From NCBI GenBank assembly GCA_027592925.1, contig JAQCJO010000010.1, positions 1 through 35,428 of the forward strand: a DNA stretch of 35,428 bases, written 5' to 3'. The notes below the pieces were generated by a model that searched no databases, was not told the DNA's origin, and saw only the letters and a list, made by a program, of their open reading frames with translations. The position numbers and the translations under genes are program-made. Source of the DNA: Actinomycetota bacterium. GTDB taxonomy: Bacteria > Actinomycetota > Acidimicrobiia > Acidimicrobiales > Ilumatobacteraceae. Shown here piece after piece: positions 13,685 to 22,539 of this stretch (position 1 is the first letter of the stretch; every line of letters begins with the position of its first letter).

Positions 13685-15130
13685 CTAGAAGTCAAGCCCC
13701 GATAGTTCGGGTATCCAACCACTAGAGCGCTGAACTGCTTCATTCCACTGGGCTCTATTGAGTATTGAATCGGGCCTAACGATCGAGGCTGGTTTCCAAG
13801 TAGAGCAAGCTTCTTCAAGGGATTTCCATGTTCCGACAGCAACACCCGCAAGAAATGCTGCACCGAGTGTGGTGGCCTCGGTGACGGGAGACACCTCAAT
13901 AGGTCGTTGCGTTGCATTGGCAAGCGCTTGAACAAAGGTCGGATTTTTGCTCATGCCGCCGTCAATACGCAATGTGTCAATTGGTAAACCTGAGTCGGCA
14001 ATGGTCGCTTCCATCAGGTCGGCGCCACGATGTGCAATGCCCTCGAGCACAGCACGAACAACATGCGCACGCGTTGTGCCACGTGTAATTCCAATCAAGG
14101 TTCCGCGTGCTCCGTAATCCCACTTTGGTGTGCCAAGACCAAAGAGTGCGGGAACATACACAACGCCATCTGCTGTCTCTACTTGTGATGCGACGTCATG
14201 ACTTTGTTGTGGCGTGTCGATGAGCTGCATGTCGCTGCACAGCCATTCGATATTGGTGCCAGCAGAAAGCATGATTGCTTCAGCACCCCAGGTGATGCCG
14301 GCTGCATCGCTAAATGCAACAATCGGAAACGTGCCGCCCGACGAGCGACGATTCTCGCTCGGTGGGGTAGTTCCGGTGACTGTGTCGAGCATGCCGCCAG
14401 TGCCAAACGTGATTTTGGTTCTGCCAGGAGTGATGCAACCTTGGCCAACAAGAGAACCCTGTTGGTCGCCAACCAAACTTGCTATTGGCGGAGCACCTGG
14501 TAACGCAGTTGCATTGCCAACCACACCAGAGGACCGCACAATTGTTGGCATCATCTCGATGTCAATGCCAAAAATGTCGAGAATACGTGGAGACCATGAT
14601 TGGTCTTGCAGTGTCCACAAACCTGTCACTGCTGCGTTGGTGTCGTCGGTGACAAAAAGTTGACCTTGTGAAAGCACAAACGCGACCCATGTGTCCACTG
14701 TTCCGATGCAGATGTTTGCATTGGATGGAATCGAATAGTTCTTGAGCATCCACGAAGCCTTGGTTGCTGTTTGATTAGGCGCCAAATACAAACCATGCTC
14801 TGCGCGTGCAGTGATGCACTCAATAACAGTGCGCAAATCTTGCCAACCGAGCGCTGGACCAATGGGAATTCCGGTGTTCTTGTCCCATGCGATTGCGGAT
14901 GCACGCTGATTGGTGATGCCAACTGCGTCTACTTTTCCTGCTGCACTGAGCGAGGCATTGGCAACTCGCAACACTGCGTCACGCATTGTGGCTGCGTCAA
15001 ACTCAACAAGACCAGGAACGGGAGAACTTGGTGCGAGTGATTCGTAAAAGAGATGCTCAACAACACCTGTTGATCGCACAACTGCTGCGCGAAGTCCACT
15101 GGTACCAACATCAATAACGAGAATGCTCAA
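13685..15130 (-). CDS. glpK: FGGY-family carbohydrate kinase, probably glycerol kinase
   Basis: ATP-dependent sugar/polyol kinase, 481 residues. The ATPase fold motifs are present: VIDVGTSGLRAAVV at the N-terminus, FGTGGMLDTVTG in the middle, and LRIDGGMSKNPTFVQALAN with EATTLGAAFLAG at the C-terminus (FGGY signature region). The N-terminal motif is not the strict DQGTTSSR of classical GlpK, so another polyol is possible. The glycerol assignment rests on its neighbours: it overlaps the FAD enzyme (ATGA 15127-15130), which follows glpD. The product would be glycerol-3-phosphate for GlpD. Family sure, substrate moderately so. Confidence 0.75.
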   Translation of the reverse strand: MSILVIDVGTSGLRAAVVRSTGVVEHLFYESLAPSSPVPGLVEFDAATMRDAVLRVANASLSAAGKVDAVGITNQRASAIAWDKNTGIPIGPALGWQDLRTVIECITARAEHGLYLAPNQTATKASWMLKNYSIPSNANICIGTVDTWVAFVLSQGQLFVTDDTNAAVTGLWTLQDQSWSPRILDIFGIDIEMMPTIVRSSGVVGNATALPGAPPIASLVGDQQGSLVGQGCITPGRTKITFGTGGMLDTVTGTTPPSENRRSSGGTFPIVAFSDAAGITWGAEAIMLSAGTNIEWLCSDMQLIDTPQQSHDVASQVETADGVVYVPALFGLGTPKWDYGARGTLIGITRGTTRAHVVRAVLEGIAHRGADLMEATIADSGLPIDTLRIDGGMSKNPTFVQALANATQRPIEVSPVTEATTLGAAFLAGVAVGTWKSLEEACSTWKPASIVRPDSILNRAQWNEAVQRSSGWIPELSGLDF

Positions 15131-16632
15131 GGCCAGACCGGTTTCCGCTTGGAGGTGTCTGTGTCGGGGTTGAGTCCAAGTTTGCCTGGGTTGAAAATGT
15201 TGCGTGGGTCGAGTGTGTTTTTAATCGACTGCAAAACATCCATGCCGGTACCGAGCGACTCGGGCAAAAAGCGTCCACGATTGAGACCAACACCGTGGTG
15301 ATGAGAGACGTTTGCACCCGCGTCGAGCGCCGCTCGCTGACATGCATTCCACAACTGCACATATCGCTGTTCAAATTCGGGCGTTGGTTTCGCGGCAAAT
15401 GTGAAATAGAGGCATGCTCCATCGAGATAGCTGTGCGATAAGTGGCATGTAGCGCCTACAGCACCTTCAACTGCCATGAGCGAAGCACGAACGTTGGTAA
15501 AAATCGCTTCGAGTGCGCTCCATTGAGCGGCAACTTCCATGGTGTCAACGATAAAGCCGCGACGAGTTGCTTCTTGTAGTCCGCTCGTGTTGTTGCGGTG
15601 ATGCATCCACTTTTCAACCAATTCAACATCTCCAACTTGAGCACCATTGGCCATCGCTGCGTCATGCACTATTTCAAGAGTTGCTGCAACAATGCGCTCG
15701 TCACCTTCGTCAAGTACGAGCAGTGTGCATTGCTTGCCGTCAGTGCCATGCGACCTTTTTGATTCGTCGGCATCGTACAAACGCAATACAGCAGGAGTTG
15801 CACCGTGTTGCACCGCAGTGCGACATGTATTTATGCCATCAATGAATGTTGGAAAAAGGTAAGCGGCGCGTCGTTGCGTGGTTGGCAACGGGTGCGAGCG
15901 CAGCCAAATTCGAGTAATCACTCCGAGCGTGCCTTCGCTGCCAACAAAGAGCGAATTCAGATCTGGGCCATTTGCACCTGCTGGTTCGGTGCCGGTGTAC
16001 ACAACCGTGCCGTTGGCGAGCACGACTTCAAGACCGACAACCATGTCTTCAATTTTTCCGTAGCGCGTTGAAAACTGACCGGCGCCTCGACACGCAACCC
16101 ATCCGCCTACGGTCGAGATGTCAAACGACTGTGGGAAGTGCCCAACAGTTACGCCGTGCGTGTCGCGCAATTCATTTTCAAAATCCGGGCCAAACATGCC
16201 CGGTAGCACTTCGACAACACCCGACACTTTGTCGACACTGACGATGCTTGCAAGCAAGCAGGTGTCAAGCACTACGCCGCCGTAAACGGGAATTGCTGCG
16301 CCACATACTCCACTGCGCCCGGCAGAGACGGTGAGCGGGATTCGATTTTCGTTGCACAACGCAACGATGGATACAACTTGCTCGGTGGTCATGGGCCGAC
16401 AGACTGCGTGCGGCTTGCGTGGAGTTTTGCCCTGCATTGCCCAGTGCATTGCGAGTGGCCACCAGTCGCGACCATGATCAGCCAGATCTCGATCTTCGGT
16501 TGACACCGCACAGATCGCAGACAGTTGAGCAATGAGGTCTGGTGAAAGAGTTGTAGCGCTTGTTTCGTTGAAGTGTTCCTGAATTGGCGAGGTCAAGCCC
16601 ACAAACTCGATTGGATCAGTTGCGTGTGTCAT
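15127..16632 (-). CDS. FAD-linked oxidase, alkyl-dihydroxyacetonephosphate-synthase-like
   Basis: A 501-residue vanillyl-alcohol-oxidase-type flavoprotein. The FAD-binding part has PLTVSAGRSGVCGAAIP (about residues 98-114), FDISTVGGWVACRGAGQFSTRYG and LFVGSEGTLGVITR. The C-terminal cap has the triple-His motif SHHHGVG (His444-446), which is also the active-site motif of alkylglycerone-phosphate synthase, and ends NTLDPRNIFNPGKLG as in D-lactate/glycolate oxidases. In the AGPS reaction acyl-DHAP becomes alkyl-DHAP, the first ether-lipid step. Placement between glpD and the glycerol kinase supports a DHAP- or glycerol-phosphate-related substrate, but a simple hydroxyacid oxidase is the alternative. 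Overlap with the kinase gene and a 6-base gap from glpD show an operon. Confidence 0.78.
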   Translation of the reverse strand: MTHATDPIEFVGLTSPIQEHFNETSATTLSPDLIAQLSAICAVSTEDRDLADHGRDWWPLAMHWAMQGKTPRKPHAVCRPMTTEQVVSIVALCNENRIPLTVSAGRSGVCGAAIPVYGGVVLDTCLLASIVSVDKVSGVVEVLPGMFGPDFENELRDTHGVTVGHFPQSFDISTVGGWVACRGAGQFSTRYGKIEDMVVGLEVVLANGTVVYTGTEPAGANGPDLNSLFVGSEGTLGVITRIWLRSHPLPTTQRRAAYLFPTFIDGINTCRTAVQHGATPAVLRLYDADESKRSHGTDGKQCTLLVLDEGDERIVAATLEIVHDAAMANGAQVGDVELVEKWMHHRNNTSGLQEATRRGFIVDTMEVAAQWSALEAIFTNVRASLMAVEGAVGATCHLSHSYLDGACLYFTFAAKPTPEFEQRYVQLWNACQRAALDAGANVSHHHGVGLNRGRFLPESLGTGMDVLQSIKNTLDPRNIFNPGKLGLNPDTDTSKRKPVWP

Positions 16633-16638
16633 GGTGCC

Positions 16639-18309
16639 TCAACTGATTGTAGTTGACTGCACAAACTCGGCTTCACTGACCATCGCGGCATCTTGCTCGC
16701 GCGCGCAAGAGTCAACAAAGTCGGTAACTTGTTGCGTGATTTCGGCAAGCGACCACTGCAGTTCTGGTGCGATCAATTCGGCAACGCTGCGAGCACTTGC
16801 AAGCGCGGCCGGTCGGTTGATGATGCGTGCTCGTGTGCGTCGTGAGAGCACGTCGTCAAGCGTGCGTGCCATTTCATTGCGCACAGCAAAAATGGCCTCG
16901 GCTTTGATGTAGGGAAGACCACTGATGAGGGGCTCGCTCAGGTGCGGGTTTTGTGCAACGAGTTCGTTGATCTGTGTGAACTCGGCACCAAATCTCTCGA
17001 CAAGGCCGACGTCTTTGCCACTGAGCATTGATTGGCGAAATCCGCGAGCGCCAACGAATGCCAAGCGCTTCGTGCGACAGCGAGGCTTTGAATCAAGCTG
17101 CTTGCACGCTGCATCGACCGCATGCTCTGCCATCTTGCGATATGTGGTGAGTTTGCCACCGGTAATCGAGACCATTCCGGCGTCAGAGATGCGCACCTGA
17201 TGTTTGCGCGAGAGGTCGCTCGTTTTGCCCTTCGCAGTCGAGCCATCGGTATTGCGCACAAGTGGACGCAGACCTGACCACACCGCAGTGATGTCGTCGC
17301 GTGTGATGTTGGTATTGATGGCTGCGTTGAGCGCAGTGAGTACGTAGTCAATGTCATCGGTAGAGCATTGAGACTCATCTACACCGCCAACAAAATCTGT
17401 GTCGGTCGTGCCGACATAGGTGTACTGAAATGTGCCGTCGTGATTCGAGATATAAGGCACTACAAAGAGGCTTCGCTTGTCAACTTTGACGGGAATAACT
17501 ACTGCGATGTCGTTGCGCACCATCTTCCACGGAATGGTGATATGGATACCTTTGGCGGGACGAATGCTGTTGGGGTGAACTCCCTCGTCGGTCTCGCGAA
17601 CATTGTCGGCCCAGACCCCGGCGGCATTGATAACGCAACGAGCCTGAATCTCGAAGGGTTCGCTAGCCAAGGGTGCAACTCGTGCACCACATACCTTGCC
17701 GTTTTCATCGTGAAGTATTTTTTGAACAGGACATCGGTTAGCAATAACTGCACCGTAAAGTGCTGCGGTGCGCGCAACAGTCACGCACAGGCGAGCATCG
17801 TCTGCTGCAGCGTCGTAGTACAAATACGCCGACGACATTCTGTCTGTGTTGATCGTTGGCAAGTGCGCATTTGCTTCTGCGGCTTTGAGTCGCTTATGCA
17901 ATTTGCCGATGCGCCATCCGCCAGTGAGGTCGTACATCCATAATACGCTTCCAAGTGCACGTGCAATCTTTTTAGAAATCACACCATCGCGGGTGAGGAT
18001 TGGGATCATGAAAGGCAAAATCTGAACGAGATGGGGTGCATTGCGTCGTAAACGTTGACGTTCGTGCAGCGCTTCGTACACCAGCCCAACTTCGCCCTTT
18101 TGTAGATAGCGCAAGCCTCCGTGGATGAGCTTGCTGCTCTTTGAAGACGTTCCCGATGCAAAATCTTCGCGTTCAACTAGGGCAGTGCGAAGACCTCGGG
18201 AAGCCGCATCGAGTGCAACCCCAACACCTGTAATTCCTCCACCTACAACCAGCACATCGAACTGCTCGGTGCGAAGTCGATCCAGATTGAGTTGTCGGTC
18301 AAAGTTCAC
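16639..18309 (-). CDS. glpD: Aerobic glycerol-3-phosphate dehydrogenase
   Basis: FAD-dependent, membrane-associated oxidation of glycerol-3-phosphate to DHAP, passing electrons to quinone. 556 residues, normal length. The N-terminus has the dinucleotide fold VLVVGGGITGVGVALDAASRG (19-39; first 20 quoted residues are diagnostic), followed by SGTSSKSSKLIHGGLRYLQ, the GlpD signature. Later come FVVPYISN, VWSGLRPLV, SITGGKLTTYRKMAEHAVD and the helical C-terminal domain with DDVLSRRTRA. The start is a GTG at 18309 without a clear ribosome binding site. It is the first gene of the minus-strand glp operon, and its promoter should lie in 18310-18473. Confidence 0.94.
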   Translation of the reverse strand: MNFDRQLNLDRLRTEQFDVLVVGGGITGVGVALDAASRGLRTALVEREDFASGTSSKSSKLIHGGLRYLQKGEVGLVYEALHERQRLRRNAPHLVQILPFMIPILTRDGVISKKIARALGSVLWMYDLTGGWRIGKLHKRLKAAEANAHLPTINTDRMSSAYLYYDAAADDARLCVTVARTAALYGAVIANRCPVQKILHDENGKVCGARVAPLASEPFEIQARCVINAAGVWADNVRETDEGVHPNSIRPAKGIHITIPWKMVRNDIAVVIPVKVDKRSLFVVPYISNHDGTFQYTYVGTTDTDFVGGVDESQCSTDDIDYVLTALNAAINTNITRDDITAVWSGLRPLVRNTDGSTAKGKTSDLSRKHQVRISDAGMVSITGGKLTTYRKMAEHAVDAACKQLDSKPRCRTKRLAFVGARGFRQSMLSGKDVGLVERFGAEFTQINELVAQNPHLSEPLISGLPYIKAEAIFAVRNEMARTLDDVLSRRTRARIINRPAALASARSVAELIAPELQWSLAEITQQVTDFVDSCAREQDAAMVSEAEFVQSTTIS

Positions 18310-18473
18310 ATCGAAAGCCTAAATCAAGGGGACGAGATGGTTGCTACCCAAATTGCCTCAACATGACCATTTTGCCATAAGTCACAAATTTTGATGGTGA
18401 GCAATACATCCAAATTAGATTGAAAATTGAGTTATTCTCACCTCCGTTAACAGATCAGAAAGCGAGAAACATC
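18310..18473. promoter_or_regulatory. Divergent promoter region glpD / rubrerythrin
   Basis: 164 bases between two divergent starts, AT-richer than its surroundings. One imperfect dyad is visible, tgaaaat (18421-18427) and attctca (18434-18440), 6 of 7 arm bases complementary with a 6-base spacer. It could bind a Fur/PerR-like or other regulator ahead of rubrerythrin, but the spacing is not that of a classical Fur box. No firm -35/-10 pair was assigned. Confidence 0.35.
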
Positions 18474-18896
18474 ATGGCTGGACTACATGGCACAAAAACA
18501 CATGAGAATCTCAAGGAAGCGTTTGCTGTCGAGAGCCAAGCCAATCGCCGCTACTTGTGGTTCGCGCAGAAGGCAGACATTGAAGGACTTCCAGGCGTTG
18601 CATCGTTGTTCAAAAATGTTGCAGACGGCGAGACCGGTCACGCATACGGGCACCTCGAGTACCTCGCCGAGGTTGGCGACCCTACTTCTGGCGAGCCAAT
18701 CGGTGACACCGCACAAAACCTTGAAGCATCAATCGCAGGAGAGACATACAAGTACACACAGATGTACCCAGGCTTCGCTAAAGCGGCACGCGATGAAGGT
18801 TTTTCGGAAATTGCTGAATGGTTTGAGACACTTGCACGCGCCGAAAAGAGTCACGCTGGTCGTTTCTCGGATGGTCTGAAGAACCTCGCTACATGA
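18474..18896 (+). CDS. Rubrerythrin (erythrin type, no rubredoxin domain)
   Basis: Non-haem diiron protein that reduces hydrogen peroxide, 140 residues, a single ferritin-like four-helix domain. Predicted iron ligands are visible: Glu20 in VESQANRRY, Glu53 and His56 in [10 protein letters not shown], Glu90 in AGETYKY, and Glu124/His127 in [10 protein letters not shown]. The C-terminal rubredoxin Fe(SCys)4 domain of long rubrerythrins is absent, so electrons must come from another protein. The ATG at 18474 is preferred because family sequence begins there; an upstream TTG at 18420 would add an unlikely extension. Its stop overlaps the Fe-S protein gene (ATGA, 18893-18896), the natural candidate partner. 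Confidence 0.92.
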   Translation: MAGLHGTKTHENLKEAFAVESQANRRYLWFAQKADIEGLPGVASLFKNVADGETGHAYGHLEYLAEVGDPTSGEPIGDTAQNLEASIAGETYKYTQMYPGFAKAARDEGFSEIAEWFETLARAEKSHAGRFSDGLKNLAT

Positions 18897-20206
18897 CTAC
18901 TACCTACGATCCAAAACACCCGATGTATCTTGACGAAGCCGACACTCGTCACGAACTCGAGCGTGTCTACGACGTGTGTCACGGATGTCGGTTGTGTTTT
19001 GAGTTGTGCCCGTCTTTTCCAACACTTTTCTCGTATATCGACGTTCATGACGACCAAGATGCCGGCCAGATGACGCCGGCACAGCAAGATCATGTGATTG
19101 ACGAATGTTTCCAATGCAAACTGTGTTTTATCAATTGCCCTTACACGCCGAACCAACATGAGTGGGCACTCGATTTTCCACGCCTCATGCTTCGTGCCAA
19201 CGCGATGCGTCGCGAAAACGGGCATCTGTCTTTGCGCAACAAACTCACGACAGCGGTCATTGGTCGGACAAATGCAATTGGCAAAGCCGCAACATCGATG
19301 GGCGTCGTAACCGGCGTGGTGATGGGCGCAAAACCAGGATCGCTGATCCGCAAAGTTGTCGAAAAAACAGCAGGGATATCAAGTGTTCGATTGCTGCCAC
19401 CATTTGCGCGCATTCGCTTCTCGACGTGGTTTAAAAATCGACCAAAGACAACAATGCTCAATCGTCAGGCAAAAGTTGCTGTTTTCCCCACTTGCTTGGT
19501 CGAGTACCAAGACCCAGGTATTGGACAAGATTTAATCAAGGTCTATGAGCGCAACGGAATTGAGTGTTCGCTTGCGGGCGAAGCCGCTTGTTGTGGTGCA
19601 CCTTCCCTGCACAGCGGTGACGTTGACACGTTCACCAAGGTCGCAAAGAAAAACGTCAAGATGCTTGCCGATGAAGTGCGTGCAGGTAATGAAATCGTTG
19701 TGCCACAGCCAACGTGCGGATATGTTTTGAAGAAAGACTATGTCGACTACGTGGGTGGTGCCGATGCAACTCTTGTTGCCGACAACACCTATGACACAGC
19801 CGAGTATCTGATTCGTTTACACAAAACTGACGGCAAGTCGCTCGACCTTAATTTCACAGGCGAAATACCTGAGACGATCACATATCACACGCCATGTCAC
19901 TTGCGCGCGCAAAACATTGGGCTCAAGAGCCGTGACTTAATGAAACTCACCGGAGCAAAGATCAAACTTGTGCAGCAATGCTCGGGCATCGATGGCATGT
20001 GGGGTCTGCGCGCAGAAAATGCACACTTATCGATACCTATTGCCAAAAAGCTCGGTCGGATGATCAACGACGCTCAAGGCGATGTTGTTGCAGGCGACTG
20101 CCACCTGGCCAACACTGCCATCAACGAACAAACAGGCAAACAGGCGTTTCACCCGCTACAAGTAGTCGCTCGCGCATATGGCATTAAGCCAGAGGAGAAA
20201 AAGTAA
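18893..20206 (+). CDS. Heterodisulfide-reductase-like Fe-S oxidoreductase (CCG domains)
   Basis: A 437-residue electron-transfer protein. Two 4Fe-4S sites stand at the N-terminus: Cys29-32-35-39 (CHGCRLCFELCP) and Cys72-75-78-82 (CFQCKLCFINCP). Two CCG/HdrB-like domains follow. The first has PTCLVEY, ACCGAPSLHSG and PQPTCGYVLK; the second has TPCHLRAQ, CSGIDGMWG (CSG in place of CCG) and GDCHLAN. It resembles GlpC/HdrD-type subunits and the Fe-S protein regularly found behind rubrerythrin in Actinobacteria. Its 4-base overlap with rubrerythrin supports a role as reductant for the peroxidase (inference). A DUF3501 gene, often third in such operons, is not present. Confidence 0.88.
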   Translation: MTTTYDPKHPMYLDEADTRHELERVYDVCHGCRLCFELCPSFPTLFSYIDVHDDQDAGQMTPAQQDHVIDECFQCKLCFINCPYTPNQHEWALDFPRLMLRANAMRRENGHLSLRNKLTTAVIGRTNAIGKAATSMGVVTGVVMGAKPGSLIRKVVEKTAGISSVRLLPPFARIRFSTWFKNRPKTTMLNRQAKVAVFPTCLVEYQDPGIGQDLIKVYERNGIECSLAGEAACCGAPSLHSGDVDTFTKVAKKNVKMLADEVRAGNEIVVPQPTCGYVLKKDYVDYVGGADATLVADNTYDTAEYLIRLHKTDGKSLDLNFTGEIPETITYHTPCHLRAQNIGLKSRDLMKLTGAKIKLVQQCSGIDGMWGLRAENAHLSIPIAKKLGRMINDAQGDVVAGDCHLANTAINEQTGKQAFHPLQVVARAYGIKPEEKK

Positions 20207-20379
20207 TCAAGAATTATTGACCGATGTCCGCAATTAATTTGTACGGGCACCTCTGGCCCTTGTCGGGTAAGGGGATAGTCAGACCATTCTGGTGATTTGG
20301 ATTGGCATGGGACTGACTCTCCGTTCTACAGTCAGGTCTGGGAAAATTGCGCTCAATGTTGAGCACGAGGGGGGCCTAG
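20207..20379 (+). promoter_or_regulatory. Leader region of whiB with possible stem
   Basis: 173 bases without a gene. A long-range stem is possible: cagacc (20280-20285) with ggtctg (20335-20340), enclosing gactg (20311-20315) with cagtc (20329-20333). A G-rich ribosome binding site (ggggggcc) ends just before the ATG. No RNA family is recognised. Confidence 0.35.
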
Positions 20380-20619
20380 ATGTCGTTGGCAGATGTTGTT
20401 TGGAGATCAAAGGGCGCTTGCCAGGGCTTGGATGTCGAAATTTTCTATCCAGACAATGAAGATCACGCCGACTTTGCTATTTCGGTGTGTTCTGAGTGCG
20501 AGGTGCGCATAGCGTGTTTGGATTATGCGCTCGAAAATCGTGAACAACAGGGTGTCTGGGGTGCCACAACTGCCCGCGACAGGCGCCGAATGCTGCGTCA
20601 ACGCAAACAAACTGCGTAG
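20380..20619 (+). CDS. whiB: WhiB-family Fe-S transcriptional regulator
   Basis: A 79-residue Wbl protein, an actinobacteria-specific regulator that holds a 4Fe-4S cluster and binds the primary sigma factor. The four cluster cysteines are in place (Cys14, Cys37, Cys40, Cys46, pattern C-x22-C-x2-C-x5-C). The turn GVWGATT (58-64) and the basic tail RDRRRMLRQRK follow. The start ATG has a strong G-rich ribosome binding site. Which Wbl class it belongs to cannot be fixed by eye; the short form with a minimal N-terminus resembles WhiB1/WhiB2 types. trpD begins 12 bases after its stop. Confidence 0.93.
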   Translation: MSLADVVWRSKGACQGLDVEIFYPDNEDHADFAISVCSECEVRIACLDYALENREQQGVWGATTARDRRRMLRQRKQTA

Positions 20620-20631
20620 TTGGAGCGCGCG

Positions 20632-21684
20632 ATGAGCGCGATCGATCGCATCGGTGGATGGTCGCAACTGATCGCCACGTTGTTGCGTGGCGAAGACTTG
20701 TCGAGTAGTGATGCGCAAATTGCAATGGATGCAATATTGCTTGGTGAAACAACGTCGTTACAGATTGCGGCATTTGTGACTTCGCTTCGCTCAAAAGGAG
20801 AGACTGCCGACGAACTGCAAGGCATGTTGGCGGCGGTGCTTGACGCATCTGAATCTGTGCCATTGAGCGCAAAAATGTCATCTCGTGCAATTGACATTGT
20901 TGGCACTGGTGGCGACAAATCGCACTCTGTCAATATTTCGACGATGGCTGCCTTTATTGTTGCCGGAGCCGGAGTGCCGGTGTGCAAACACGGTAATCGT
21001 GCAGCGTCGTCTCAATGTGGCACGGCAGATGTGCTTGAGGCACTTGGCGTGACGATTGATCTGGATGGGGCAGGAGTTGCGCGGTGTGTAGAACAGGCAG
21101 GCATGGGATTTTGTTTTGCCCCAAAGTTTCATCCGGCATTTCGACACGCCGGTCCAACTCGCAAAGAATTAGGAGTTCCGACAGTATTCAACTTGTTGGG
21201 CCCAATGGCCAACCCCGCACAAGTTGCATACATGGTTGTTGGCGTGGGCGATCCGAACATGGCGCACAAGATGGCTCAAGCAATTGCGGGCCGCGGCGTG
21301 CAACGAGCATGGGTAGTGCATGGTCATGGCAGGCTAGATGAGTTGTCGCTGAGCGGAGACTGTTCGGTGGTCGAGATGAGTCAAGGCAACCTGTCTGAGT
21401 TTGTGCTCAACGCAAAAGATTTTGGACTGCAGCCTGCAGACGTCACTGCGGTGCGTGGTGGAGACCCAGCACACAACGCAAAAGTGATTCGAGACACATT
21501 TTCTGGCACGCGCGGAGCAGTTCGCGACATTGTGGTGTTTAACGCCGCGGCAGGTTTAGTGGTGGCTGGTGTAGCAACACACATGGCAGACGGCATTGAG
21601 CGCGCGCAGGCGAGTATTGATTCTGGTGCTGCAAATAATGTTGTCGACGCACTCATCAAAATTAGTAACTCTGTGGCAAAATAG
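20632..21684 (+). CDS. trpD: Anthranilate phosphoribosyltransferase
   Basis: Second step of tryptophan synthesis: anthranilate plus PRPP gives phosphoribosyl-anthranilate. 350 residues, normal. Key motifs: GTGGD (91-95) with the following KSHSVNIST for PRPP/Mg binding, KHGNRAASSQCGTADVLEALG (first 20 residues diagnostic), FCFAPKFHPA and GVPTVFNLLGPMANP, all in family order. The ATG at 20632 is chosen because GGAG lies 6 bases upstream (20622-20625). No other trp gene is nearby, so the pathway is split. It follows whiB closely and precedes thrB by 6 bases. Confidence 0.94.
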   Translation: MSAIDRIGGWSQLIATLLRGEDLSSSDAQIAMDAILLGETTSLQIAAFVTSLRSKGETADELQGMLAAVLDASESVPLSAKMSSRAIDIVGTGGDKSHSVNISTMAAFIVAGAGVPVCKHGNRAASSQCGTADVLEALGVTIDLDGAGVARCVEQAGMGFCFAPKFHPAFRHAGPTRKELGVPTVFNLLGPMANPAQVAYMVVGVGDPNMAHKMAQAIAGRGVQRAWVVHGHGRLDELSLSGDCSVVEMSQGNLSEFVLNAKDFGLQPADVTAVRGGDPAHNAKVIRDTFSGTRGAVRDIVVFNAAAGLVVAGVATHMADGIERAQASIDSGAANNVVDALIKISNSVAK

Positions 21685-21690
21685 TTTTCT

Positions 21691-22539
21691 ATGACCGCGC
21701 AACCATTCTTCGTTCGCGTGCCAGCAAGTTCCGCAAATCTCGGTCCTGGCTTTGATGCGCTCGGGATGGCGCTCTCGGTTTATCTCGAGATGGGTCCTGT
21801 AATCAACGGCCAAGTTCCCTTAGACGCAAAAATGATCGACGAGTATCACCCAGGGCGTATTGCTTTTCGCAGTTACGGCGGCGTAGGAGACGTTTGGGTG
21901 CGCTCCAAAATCCCCATGGGTCGTGGTCTCGGTTTCAGCGGAGCCGCAAGAGTGGCGGGGGTCGTTGCGGCTCATGCCCAACTGCACGGCTTGAGCATGG
22001 ATGCTCTCAATGCCGCACGCAAAGATCTGTTGCACGCGAGCACGGAACTTGAAGGGCATCCAGACAACGTTGCAGCCTCGCTTGTTGGTGGTGTTACTGC
22101 GAGCGCTTCGGGCGAAGTAGTGCGTTTGCCGCTTGCGCTTGATCCGATAATTCTTGCGTGGGTGCCCGACACACAGACCAGCACTGAAAAATCTCGTACC
22201 GCAATAGCTACAACTTTGTCGCTCAGCGATGCAGTGGTCAACATTGGTCATACGGCATTACTCATGGGTGCGCTCGCTACTGGCGATATTGCGTTGTTGC
22301 GCATCGCAACACAAGATCGCATTCATCAAGACATTCGATTGGCGCATGCACCAACGTCCAAGGCTGCACTCGACGCAGCCTTAAGCACTAATGCGTGGTG
22401 TGCGTGGTTGTCTGGTTCGGGACCAACAGTTGCGGTGATGTGTGCCAAATCGGACGCGAAGCACATTGCTTCGCAGTTACCCCAGTCTGGTGATGTGCTC
22501 GAGTTGACTATTGATCAACACGGCGCAGTAATCATCTAG
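21691..22539 (+). CDS. thrB: Homoserine kinase (GHMP family)
   Basis: Phosphorylates L-homoserine on the way to threonine. 282 residues. GHMP-kinase motifs: VRVPASSANLGPGFDALG at the N-terminus, the ATP loop PMGRGLGFSGAARVAG (the usual GLGSSAA is here GLGFSGAA), HPDNVAASLVGG, and the C-terminal CAWLSGSGPTVAVM. The N-terminal motif is specific for homoserine kinase. The stop codon shares CTAG with the stop of the convergent AcuI-like gene (22536-22539). Co-transcription with trpD is likely (6-base gap). Confidence 0.9.
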   Translation: MTAQPFFVRVPASSANLGPGFDALGMALSVYLEMGPVINGQVPLDAKMIDEYHPGRIAFRSYGGVGDVWVRSKIPMGRGLGFSGAARVAGVVAAHAQLHGLSMDALNAARKDLLHASTELEGHPDNVAASLVGGVTASASGEVVRLPLALDPIILAWVPDTQTSTEKSRTAIATTLSLSDAVVNIGHTALLMGALATGDIALLRIATQDRIHQDIRLAHAPTSKAALDAALSTNAWCAWLSGSGPTVAVMCAKSDAKHIASQLPQSGDVLELTIDQHGAVII

